This document shows positions 1 to 5,600 of a stretch of DNA of 5,808 bases, in pieces. Origin of the DNA: Kiritimatiellia bacterium (GTDB lineage: Bacteria > Verrucomicrobiota > Kiritimatiellia > RFP12 > UBA3636); assembly GCA_017476965.1 (NCBI GenBank), contig JAFUXX010000014.1, positions 1 to 5,808 on the forward strand, written 5' to 3'. The notes beneath the pieces are model-generated. The model was not told where the DNA came from. It made no database searches and saw only the letters and a list, made by a program, of their open reading frames with translations. Every line of letters starts with the position of its first letter. Within the stretch, counting starts at the first letter, position 1. The position numbers and the translations under genes were made by a program.

Positions 1-84
1 CGCCGCGGCGGCGACGGCCGCCGCGGCCAAAAGCGGAAAACAAAATGCCGGAAGGACCGAAATCCTGCGAATCTCTTCTTTCAA
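1..84 (-). CDS. 5' end of a third secreted-protein gene (partial, runs off the left edge)
   Basis: Fourteen bases after the TAG of the 922-aa gene, a TTG at 84-82 opens a frame with no stop to the window edge. It gives 28 residues starting MKEEIRRISV, then LPAFCFPLLA and an all-Ala/Val run AAAVAAAA. A charged start with Lys and two Arg, a hydrophobic Phe/Leu/Ala core and an Ala-rich end are what a Sec signal peptide looks like, as in both genes upstream. The frame continues upstream with no ATG, so TTG is the only reasonable start seen. No Shine-Dalgarno site is visible, the same as for the two preceding genes. The Cys at residue 15 is not in a lipobox. The function cannot be told from this fragment. 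The Ala codons also create the 2-27 inverted repeat, so a non-coding hairpin is the main alternative. Confidence 0.5.
   Translation of the reverse strand, partial: MKEEIRRISVLPAFCFPLLAAAAVAAAA
2..27. repeat. GC-only inverted repeat at the left edge (11-bp stem, 4-base loop)
   Basis: Bases 2-12 pair perfectly with 17-27, leaving the loop GACG (plus strand). On the minus strand it follows a T-rich stretch and reaches the edge, so a following T-tract cannot be seen. It coincides with the Ala codons (GCC/GCG) of the probable signal peptide starting at 84, which is enough to explain it. If that gene is not real, it could be a terminator stem for the operon. Confidence 0.5.
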
Positions 85-98
85 CGGTCTTGCGGATT

Positions 99-2867
99 CT
101 ACTTGAGCGTCAGGAGCGTGACCGGCGGGGCCGCTTCCGTGACTTCCGAAACGGACGCCGAGGAAACGGCTTCTCCTCCGTCGACGGCGGCGTACGCGGT
201 CACGGAGAAGCTGCACTTGCTGGAGGGCAGGAGCCCGGTCGCGACCCAGCGCGGCTCCGCCGTTTCGGCTCCGGTGGCGATTTCGATCGAGGAGACCGTT
301 CCGGAGACGATGACCAGGTCGTCCATGAAGAACCTGTTGTTCGACGCCTTTCCGGCCGTGATTTGGACGACCGAGGACGCAGTGCCGCCGGAGCATTCCA
401 CGACATGCGGCTCCATCTTGTCGCCGATCGCGACGGCGGTTTCGTTCGTGACGCCGTCCACGACGACCCAGATCGAGTCGGCGTCGCCGCTCCAGCGCCT
501 CGCGTCGAAAGACACCACGAAGTTTCCGCCGTTTTGGGAAAGATCGAGCGCCGGCGACGTGATGGAGCCGGCCTTGCCGCCGGTGCCGAACTTGGCGGCG
601 GTCGAGGCTTCGCCGCCGAAAGAGTCCTTGGAAGCCGTGCCTTTGTACGCGTTTTCAAGCGTCCAGCCGGGGACTTCGGTCACGTTGTCCTCGTTGCCGG
701 CCGAAACCGCCCCGCTGGAAAGCGAGGCGAAGCCGTCGAACGACTCTTCGATCGCCACGGCGCCGCGCACGACGCGGCAGGAGGCGTCGACGCGGTACCC
801 GTCCGCGCCGGGAACGGGGTCCCATTCCAGAACGGTCGAGTTGAACGACGTGTCGGTGCAACGCAGGTTGGAGATCGCCGCAAGCGAGGCGGCGACCGAA
901 ACCGTGGCCGTCGCGGATTCCCCGGCGGGGTCTTCCACGACAAGCTCGAAAGAGGTCGTGCCGACGGCGGACGGCGTGAACACCAGTTCGACGGCGCCGG
1001 TTTCTTCGTCCGTCTCGAGCGTCGCCAGGCCGGCGGGCGAAAGAACGGTCGAGAGTTCGTCGCCGTCGGGATCGGACATCGAGACCGGAATGCGGACCGG
1101 GGCGCCCACGACGGCCGCGACCGCGCTTTCGGCGAACGCGACGGTCGGCGGATGGTTGCCTTCGGTTTCGGCAAGGGCGACCGACTCTTCAGAAACGACG
1201 CTTCCAGCGACGGCCTTCACCACGGCCTTGTAGAACGCGGCCTGCGGGAGATCGTCGAACGAAAATTCCGGTTCTGACGTCCGCTCCGGTCCGAACGAAT
1301 CGAGGCTGGGGACGAAAACGAACTCGTCGAACGAAACGGCGTTGTCCTTGCTGACGGAAACCTGCACCGAGCACTCGCCGAAAACGCCGCACGTCGCTTC
1401 GACTTCGTGGACGACGCCCTTGTCCGAACCGCCTCCGGTACTTCCGGAGGCGTACGTGCCGGACGAATCGGACGAAACGACGGAAACGGCGAAGTCGCAG
1501 ATTTTGGTGTTGGTCTGGGCGTACTTGAACGACATGGACGCGATGCCGTGCTTGAACGGGCCGATTTCGAGAACGGCGCCGTTTTTGATCGAAATGGAGC
1601 GCGTGTCCTTGATGTTGACGTCGCCGCGCCCGCCGTCCGTGCTCCACGCGACGCTTTGGTACGGCGCCGCGGCGGTGCCTTCGTGCTTCGCGTACGAGGA
1701 GCTTCCTCCGAGCGAATCGTCGAACGAAACTTCCACGGGAACGGGGACGAGCGAAACTTCGTACGCGGCGGCGCCGGGAACCGGGTCCCAGGAAAGCGCG
1801 ATGGACGTGCCGGAAGCGGCGGCGGCGAGACCGGTCGGCGCGGCGAGCCCCACGTCCACCGTGAACGTCGCGGTCGTGGCGAGGGAGGCGTCCTCCTGAT
1901 CGGCCGCCGTGAAGACGAACTCGAACGATCCGGCCGCGGCCGGCGTGAACGAAAACGCTCCGGTCGAGCGGTCGAACGTGAACGATGCGGCGTCGACGGA
2001 AGCGGGCGGGGCCACGGAAAACGCGGCGTCGGCGTTCGCGGAAACGACCACCGAAACAGGCGTTCCGATCGACGTTTCGGCGGATTCCGCGGACAAGGCG
2101 ATTTGCGGCGCGACGGCGGAATCGGACGCCGTCACGGTGAACGACGCGACGGCCGAATCGCCCCACGGATCGGTCGCCGTGATGGAAACGGCGGTGCTTC
2201 CGGCCGCTTGCGGCGTGAACGACCACACGCCGTCCGCGATGGAACCGACGTTCGCGGAGTACGAAAGCCCGTCGGGATCGTCGGCGTCCGCGAAGACGGC
2301 CGAGAGGTCGATCGTCGTTTCTTTTCCGGTTTTGACGGCCATGGCGCCGGGATCGTCGGCGGTCGGGGCGTCGTTGACCGTCACCGAGACGGACTTCACG
2401 TAAATCGCCTTTTGGGAAGAGTTGGCGAAGTAAAACACGAGCGCGCCGGACTGGTCGTCGCCGGGTTCGGTTTCGAACGGATAATCGGTCGCGGTCTGGG
2501 TCAAGGAAACCGTTTCGCCGATGCGCACTTCGCCTATCGACGCCGTCAACGTGGCTTTGATGGACGAGGCGCCTGAAGCGTTGATCGTGGCGGAGCGGAC
2601 TTTTCCGAGTTCTTCCACGATCGGCGAAACCGTCACCTTCACGTATGTGGGCGGTTCCGCGGCCTTGCCGAGTTGCGCCCCTTTCGAGTTGTCGAAGCCG
2701 GAGTATGCGGAATCGTACTCGAAATGCACCGTCAATCCGTCGCCGGAAACGGATCCGCCGGACGCTACTTTTGCGGAGACGGGCACCGAAAACGTGGCGG
2801 CTGCGGCGGCGAGCGGAAGCGCCGTTGCCGCCAAGGCGGCGGCCTGGAACAGTTTCTTGAGTTTCAT
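99..2867 (-). CDS. secreted multi-domain protein, paralogue of the upstream gene (922 aa)
   Basis: Residues 1-24 are a strong Sec signal peptide (MKLKKLFQ, an Ala/Leu core, then a run of Ala before TFSV). Residues about 25-165 form a beta-rich domain (ATINASGASS, KATLTASIGE, AIYVKSVSVTV) of a kind I associate with jelly-roll modules of secreted nucleases and surface proteins; no nuclease domain follows. Residues about 166-250 and 251-338 are two Ig-like domains; the first has DADDPDG at 194-200. An FN3 domain (LAAPTGLAA, from about 341) is interrupted by a module at about 379-520 and resumes to 568. A cadherin-like domain (571-658) carries DPDGD at 599-603. The last FN3 (661-909) is interrupted at about 704-856. 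Residues 341-922 match the C-terminal part of the upstream protein in domain order and motifs. Seven cysteines are scattered at 457, 493, 499, 670, 697, 825 and 885. The tail, PPVTLLTLK, has no sorting or membrane signal. Export to the surface or medium is likely; the ligand is unknown. Confidence 0.9.
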   Translation of the reverse strand: MKLKKLFQAAALAATALPLAAAAATFSVPVSAKVASGGSVSGDGLTVHFEYDSAYSGFDNSKGAQLGKAAEPPTYVKVTVSPIVEELGKVRSATINASGASSIKATLTASIGEVRIGETVSLTQTATDYPFETEPGDDQSGALVFYFANSSQKAIYVKSVSVTVNDAPTADDPGAMAVKTGKETTIDLSAVFADADDPDGLSYSANVGSIADGVWSFTPQAAGSTAVSITATDPWGDSAVASFTVTASDSAVAPQIALSAESAETSIGTPVSVVVSANADAAFSVAPPASVDAASFTFDRSTGAFSFTPAAAGSFEFVFTAADQEDASLATTATFTVDVGLAAPTGLAAAASGTSIALSWDPVPGAAAYEVSLVPVPVEVSFDDSLGGSSSYAKHEGTAAAPYQSVAWSTDGGRGDVNIKDTRSISIKNGAVLEIGPFKHGIASMSFKYAQTNTKICDFAVSVVSSDSSGTYASGSTGGGSDKGVVHEVEATCGVFGECSVQVSVSKDNAVSFDEFVFVPSLDSFGPERTSEPEFSFDDLPQAAFYKAVVKAVAGSVVSEESVALAETEGNHPPTVAFAESAVAAVVGAPVRIPVSMSDPDGDELSTVLSPAGLATLETDEETGAVELVFTPSAVGTTSFELVVEDPAGESATATVSVAASLAAISNLRCTDTSFNSTVLEWDPVPGADGYRVDASCRVVRGAVAIEESFDGFASLSSGAVSAGNEDNVTEVPGWTLENAYKGTASKDSFGGEASTAAKFGTGGKAGSITSPALDLSQNGGNFVVSFDARRWSGDADSIWVVVDGVTNETAVAIGDKMEPHVVECSGGTASSVVQITAGKASNNRFFMDDLVIVSGTVSSIEIATGAETAEPRWVATGLLPSSKCSFSVTAYAAVDGGEAVSSASVSEVTEAAPPVTLLTLK
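300..758 (-). other. inserted jelly-roll-like module B in the last FN3 domain of the 922-aa protein
   Basis: Residues about 704-856 separate ADGYRVDASCRVVRG from RWVATGLLPSSKCSFSVTAYA. Motifs in order: AIEESFDGFASLSS, PGWTLENAYKG, AAKFGTGGKAGS, LDLSQNGGNF, FDARRW, AIGDKMEPHVV and NNRFFMDDLVIVSG. The FDGF...GW pattern near the start and the final MDDLVIV strand are the usual look of choice-of-anchor/jelly-roll modules. Confidence 0.65.
1308..1733 (-). other. inserted jelly-roll-like module A in the first FN3 domain of the 922-aa protein
   Basis: Residues about 379-520 separate AAAYEVSLVPV from EFSFDDLPQAAFYKAVVKAVAG, the returning FN3 strands. The insert opens VEVSFDDSLGG and closes VSFDEFVFVP. 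SVAWSTDGG, SISIKNG and IGPFKHG align with module A of the upstream protein. Cysteines 457, 493 and 499 lie here, whereas the upstream counterpart has an adjacent pair elsewhere in the fold. Confidence 0.6.
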
Positions 2868-2892
2868 TGGCGGGCTGATGGGAGGCGGGGAA
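2868..2892 (-). promoter_or_regulatory. 25-base intergenic gap between the two paralogues, no Shine-Dalgarno site
   Basis: From the TAA of the first protein (2895-2893) to the next ATG (2867) there are 25 bases, too few for a separate promoter and terminator, so co-transcription is likely. The leader is pyrimidine-rich, with CCTCC at 2885-2881 on the coding strand and no purine-rich ribosome-binding site. Confidence 0.55.
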
Positions 2893-5391
2893 TTAGTGGA
2901 AGATGAGAGCCATCGTGCGGCCGGGGACTTCGAGGGTCGCGGAGGCCGCGGTTTCGGCGGAGCCGGCGACGGCGGCGACCGAGAACTCGCAGACGCTTCC
3001 GGGGACGAGGCCGGTCGCCGCGTACGAGGCGTTTTGCGTTTCAGCGCCGTCGGCGACCGTGTATTCGGTCGCGGTGCCGTTCACGACGCGGAAGTTGTCG
3101 AGGAAGAACCTGTTGTTCTTGGCCTGCTTCGCGGAAACCGCCACTTTCGCCGCCGCGGTTCCGGTGCCGACCGGGAATGAGACGACGTGGCGCACCATTG
3201 CGTCGCCGATTTCCACCTCCTGCGAAACTTCGCCGACGGAGACGACGACCGTCGTCGCGTCGTTGTGCCAGCGCCGGGCTTCGAACATCACGGCCACGGC
3301 GCCGCCGTTGCCGGAGAGATCCAGCTCCGGGGTCGTAACCGAGCCGGCCACCGATCCGGTGCCGAGTTTCGCGGCTTTGTCGCCTTCGCCGGGTTCGTTG
3401 TCGTTCGTGCCGTTGTCGCCGCGGTAGGCGCGGGTCATGGTCCATCCGCTCTGCGCCGTGAAAGAGTCGGGGTCGTCGTCGGCGACCGCGCTCTTTGAGA
3501 GCGAGGCGAAGCCGTCGAACGTTTCAACGATGGCGCCGCCGCCCTTGACGGAAAGTCCCTTGGCGTTCACGACGTACTTTTCGGCGCCGGGAACCGCAGT
3601 CCACGAAAGCGTCGCGGAGGTGGGCGAAACCCCGGAGAATTGCAGGCCGGAGGGCGCGGCGAGCGACGCCTCGACGGTCCACTCCGCGACGGCGGTGTCC
3701 GTTCCGTCGCTCAACGTGAACGTGAACGCTTTAGAACCGGGCGCGGACGGGGTCCACGCAAACGTCCACTCGCCGGCCGTGCCGGTTTCGGACAGCGTGC
3801 CGGCGTCCGAGGGGGACACGGAGAGCGCCAGCGCGTCGCCGTCGGGATCGAGGCCGGTCAGCGTCACGCTCGCCGTTTCGCCGACGGACACCGCAGCGGA
3901 CGCCGCGGAAAGCGCGAGCTCCGGCGGGCGGTTGCCCTCGGTGAGGACGGTGGCCGATTTCGCTTCGTCGGACGCCAGACCGCCGGCTTTCGCGGTGACG
4001 ACGGCGAAGTGGGCGGTCCCGGCTTCGAGGTTGTCGAACGTCTTGGAAGTCCCGGAAACCGTGGCCCGAGCCACCGCCGCCCACGATCCGACGACGATGT
4101 CGTCCACCGCGAGGTTCTGCGACGTCCCCACGATCTTGAACGAAACCGGCCCGGACAGGTCGAGATCGTCTGCCGAAAGCGTGGTCGCCGTCGTGGAGGG
4201 TTTTGCGTCCGTGCCGCCGTTGGCGCTGCCGAAAAGCATCGTTTCCGAGCCGTCGGCCGCGACTTCGTACACGTAGAAATTGCCGGCCGAGTTGCCGGCC
4301 TGCATGTACGAGAACGAGAACGACGTCGCGCCGCGTTCGAACGGGCCGAACAGGAAAGGATAGGCGTTTCCGTTGCGGATCGTGAGGGATTTGCCGTTCA
4401 CCTGGTTGTCGCCCGAGCAGCAGCGGGCGCCGTTCGCCGTGGACTTCCACGCGACGGAATCGAGCCCGGCCGAGGCGGAGCCGGAGAGGGTCTGGAAAGT
4501 TGTGGACGACACCAAGTCGAGATCTTCGAAATCGAGAGAGAATTCGGCCGTGGCGTAGAGGGTCACATCGTATTCGTCCGCTCCGTCGACTCCGTCCCAC
4601 GACACGCCGACCGATGTCCCGGTCGCAGTTGCCGCGACCGACGTCGGCGCATCGGGAGGATCGCCGGAATCGTCCCCGCCGGGATCGTCCCCGCCGGGCT
4701 CCCCCTGCGCGACGATCACGACGTCGTCGATTCCGAGCCCCTGGGAACTGGTTGCCGTGGTTCCCGACGGTACGGAATAACTCCAGCAAAGGTAAAACGA
4801 CCCGCCGGAAGCGGTCTCGGCGTCAAGCTCGATCGGACCGACCGAAACGGAACCAGCGGGGTTGACCGCGGCGGCGGAACCGGTGGCGAACGACGTGACG
4901 GCGCCGTCGACGGCCGTCCAGTTGGAACCGTCGGCCGAGCTGTACAGCTGGAACCGGAATTGGCGGGTGTTGTTGCGGTACAGCTTGACGTTGTACGAAA
5001 CGGTGAAAGACGTGATCGTTCCGCTGGAAGAGTTGTCGAGTTTCAGAAAAAGGTTGCCGGTTTTCGTACCGGAACCTGAGGCGAGGAACCCGATGCCGCG
5101 GTTCGACGTGTCAGAAGCGTCGCCGAAATTGTAGATTCCGTGTGAAGTTGAAGTGCCCGTGCTGGCCTGTGTCGTCGCAGTGCCGGCGTCGGCGTACGAG
5201 CCGATGGTCCGAACGTCCGACGGATTCGCAACGCGCCAATCGTCGGGAAGCGTGGCCTTGTCCGTCGTGCCGATGGAATCGAAGTCCTGGCTGTACGAAC
5301 CGCCTGGGGCTATCGAAACCGCATTTGAAACCGGGGAACCGAGGAGCGCCGCGAGCGCGGCGGACGAAAGAACGGAGCGGCGGAGTTGCAT
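2893..5391 (-). CDS. secreted multi-domain protein with interrupted FN3 domains (832 aa)
   Basis: Likely an exported structural, adhesive or ligand-binding protein; no catalytic motif is visible. Residues 1-24 are a Sec signal peptide (MQLRRSVLSS, then an Ala/Leu core and SNA before the probable cut). Residues about 27-229 form a jelly-roll module of the choice-of-anchor type, opening QDFDSIG, containing LPDDW and closing GIDDVVIV. Residues 231-247 are an acidic linker (EPGGDDPGGDDSGDPPD). An FN3 domain starts at PDAPTSV (about 247), is interrupted after YDVTLYA by a module at about 285-436, and resumes to about 484. Residues 488-575 are a cadherin-like Ig fold with DPDGD at 515-519, a probable calcium site. 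A second FN3 (about 579-822) is interrupted by a module at about 619-771. Cysteines are few: 202, 324, 325 and 801. The C-terminus (RTMALIFH) carries no LPXTG, PEP-CTERM or transmembrane anchor. The frame continues upstream to 5724, but that part reads as Arg/Pro-rich non-coding sequence, so the ATG at 5391 is preferred. Domain boundaries are by eye. Confidence 0.9.
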   Translation of the reverse strand: MQLRRSVLSSAALAALLGSPVSNAVSIAPGGSYSQDFDSIGTTDKATLPDDWRVANPSDVRTIGSYADAGTATTQASTGTSTSHGIYNFGDASDTSNRGIGFLASGSGTKTGNLFLKLDNSSSGTITSFTVSYNVKLYRNNTRQFRFQLYSSADGSNWTAVDGAVTSFATGSAAAVNPAGSVSVGPIELDAETASGGSFYLCWSYSVPSGTTATSSQGLGIDDVVIVAQGEPGGDDPGGDDSGDPPDAPTSVAATATGTSVGVSWDGVDGADEYDVTLYATAEFSLDFEDLDLVSSTTFQTLSGSASAGLDSVAWKSTANGARCCSGDNQVNGKSLTIRNGNAYPFLFGPFERGATSFSFSYMQAGNSAGNFYVYEVAADGSETMLFGSANGGTDAKPSTTATTLSADDLDLSGPVSFKIVGTSQNLAVDDIVVGSWAAVARATVSGTSKTFDNLEAGTAHFAVVTAKAGGLASDEAKSATVLTEGNRPPELALSAASAAVSVGETASVTLTGLDPDGDALALSVSPSDAGTLSETGTAGEWTFAWTPSAPGSKAFTFTLSDGTDTAVAEWTVEASLAAPSGLQFSGVSPTSATLSWTAVPGAEKYVVNAKGLSVKGGGAIVETFDGFASLSKSAVADDDPDSFTAQSGWTMTRAYRGDNGTNDNEPGEGDKAAKLGTGSVAGSVTTPELDLSGNGGAVAVMFEARRWHNDATTVVVSVGEVSQEVEIGDAMVRHVVSFPVGTGTAAAKVAVSAKQAKNNRFFLDNFRVVNGTATEYTVADGAETQNASYAATGLVPGSVCEFSVAAVAGSAETAASATLEVPGRTMALIFH
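3079..3537 (-). other. inserted jelly-roll-like module B in the second FN3 domain of the 832-aa protein
   Basis: Residues about 619-771 sit between AEKYVVNAKG and the returning FN3 strands (ASYAATGLVPGSVCEFSVAA). The module opens IVETFDGFASLSKS, contains SGWTMTRAYRG, AAKLGTG, LDLSGNGG, FEARRW and IGDAMVRHVV, and ends NNRFFLDNFRVVNG. Nearly every one of these motifs recurs in order in module B of the second protein. Confidence 0.65.
4084..4539 (-). other. inserted jelly-roll-like module A in the first FN3 domain of the 832-aa protein
   Basis: Residues about 285-436 lie between the C strand of FN3 (YDVTLYA) and its returning strands (TFDNLEAGTAHFAVVTAKAG). The insert opens FSLDFEDLD, contains SVAW, then SLTIRNG, GPFERG and SFSFSYMQAG, and closes LAVDDIVVGS. 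The order of motifs matches module A of the second protein (SVAW, SISIKNG, GPFKHG, SMSFKYAQT). It holds the adjacent cysteines 324-325. Confidence 0.6.
4671..4700. repeat. 15-bp tandem repeat encoding the acidic Pro-Gly-Gly-Asp-Asp linker
   Basis: The unit CGTCCCCGCCGGGAT (4671-4685) is followed by CGTCCCCGCCGGGCT (4686-4700), one mismatch apart, with a decayed third copy at about 4656-4670. On the coding strand it gives repeated PGGDD-type peptides joining the N-terminal module to the first FN3 domain. A whole-codon unit like this can change copy number without a frameshift, so linker length may vary between strains. Confidence 0.75.
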
Positions 5392-5404
5392 TTGAAGGCG
5401 GAGG
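5392..5404 (-). promoter_or_regulatory. translation start region without a Shine-Dalgarno site
   Basis: The RNA reads CCUCCGCCUUCAA directly before the AUG at 5391. Where a purine-rich ribosome-binding site would be expected (8 bases before the AUG) it carries CCUCC, which is the 16S anti-Shine-Dalgarno core itself and not its complement. The start is chosen because it begins a clear signal peptide, so initiation probably does not depend on Shine-Dalgarno pairing. Confidence 0.55.
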
Positions 5405-5449
5405 ATGCGGTTTTCGGGAAATTTCTCTGCGACCGGATGCCCAAAGGCC

Positions 5450-5567
5450 CGTTTTTGTCCGGGTCCCGGGGTTCCCCGTTTTCGGCGAAATCCGGGAAAG
5501 CCTCGGGCGGGACGGAATACTATCACAGCGCCCCGAGGATGGAAAGCGGAAAATCCGGACAAAAACG
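5450..5567. repeat. 13-bp perfect inverted repeat bracketing the promoter and leader
   Basis: CGTTTTTGTCCGG at 5450-5462 (plus strand) has its exact reverse complement CCGGACAAAAACG at 5555-5567, with 92 bases between. The match stops at both ends. The distal arm sits just upstream of the candidate -35 box; the other arm lies inside the predicted leader, about 59 bases before the start codon. It could be a paired operator for a dimeric or looping regulator, or the ends of a small mobile or structured element. There is no coding sequence inside it and no obvious target-site duplication beside it. Confidence 0.6.
5517..5545 (-). promoter_or_regulatory. candidate sigma-70-type promoter for the two-gene (or longer) unit
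   Basis: On the minus strand TTTCCA (5545-5540, 4 of 6 matches to TTGACA) is followed by exactly 17 bases and TAGTAT (5522-5517, 4 of 6 matches to TATAAT, with the key first two bases and final T). Transcription would begin near 5510, giving a leader of about 120 bases before the ATG at 5391. It is the best pair I found in the spacer, which is otherwise GC-rich. Both boxes are imperfect and the host's sigma preferences are unknown. Confidence 0.4.
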
Positions 5568-5582
5568 CTAAATGTGGCGGTG

Positions 5583-5599
5583 AAAAGCCGCGAATCGGC
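5583..5599 (-). terminator. weak intrinsic-terminator-like hairpin after the upstream gene
   Basis: Two bases after the TAG at 5601, the minus strand reads GCCG, a five-base loop ATTCG, then CGGC (5599-5587), followed at once by four T residues (5586-5583). A 4-base-pair stem is short for an intrinsic terminator. A second T-run lies further on at 5565-5561. Position and order are right for ending the upstream gene, but stability is low. Confidence 0.3.
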
Positions 5600-5600
5600 G

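Larger units (their letters stand above)
99..1847 (-). repeat. paralogous block, downstream copy (partner of 2893-4653)
   Basis: This stretch encodes residues 341-922 of the 922-aa protein: interrupted FN3, cadherin-like domain, interrupted FN3. It matches residues 247-832 of the upstream protein in order, length and many motifs. Nucleotide identity is mostly eroded except for short islands, for example 721-742, which is identical to 3500-3521. Confidence 0.7.
2893..4653 (-). repeat. paralogous block, upstream copy (partner of 99-1847)
   Basis: This stretch encodes residues 247-832 of the 832-aa protein and corresponds module for module to 99-1847. The blocks are of almost equal length (587 and 583 codons including stop), whereas the sequences N-terminal to them are unrelated in domain content. 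That pattern fits tandem duplication followed by N-terminal replacement. Confidence 0.7.

Noticed and set aside
2..27. The GC hairpin as a firm rho-independent terminator.
   Set aside because: No following T-tract can be seen before the edge, and Ala codons GCC/GCG on the minus strand explain the symmetry.
2..106. A plus-strand gene end (AAATAAAAKSGKQNAG... to a TGA at 104-106) converging on the 922-aa gene.
   Set aside because: It would overlap the end of the 922-aa gene by 8 bases and has no recognisable feature. The minus-strand reading of the same bases gives a signal peptide in operon position.
4671..4700. The short tandem repeat as part of a CRISPR or mobile element.
   Set aside because: There are only two good copies, with no spacers; it is in frame and encodes a flexible linker.
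45..5079. Long plus-strand open frames (for example 45-1277, 1407-2576, 3640-5079).
   Set aside because: They are antisense to the two large genes and translate to Arg/Gly-rich low-complexity sequence with no domain or signal peptide. High GC removes stop codons from the antisense frames.
99..5391. An enzymatic role (nuclease, glycosidase or protease) for the two large proteins.
   Set aside because: All regions are accounted for by beta-sandwich modules and linkers, and I see no catalytic motif of any of these families.
2881..5404. GGAGG on the plus strand at 2881-2885 and 5400-5404 as ribosome-binding sites.
   Set aside because: They point the wrong way for the real genes, and no plus-strand start with a credible product follows at the correct spacing.
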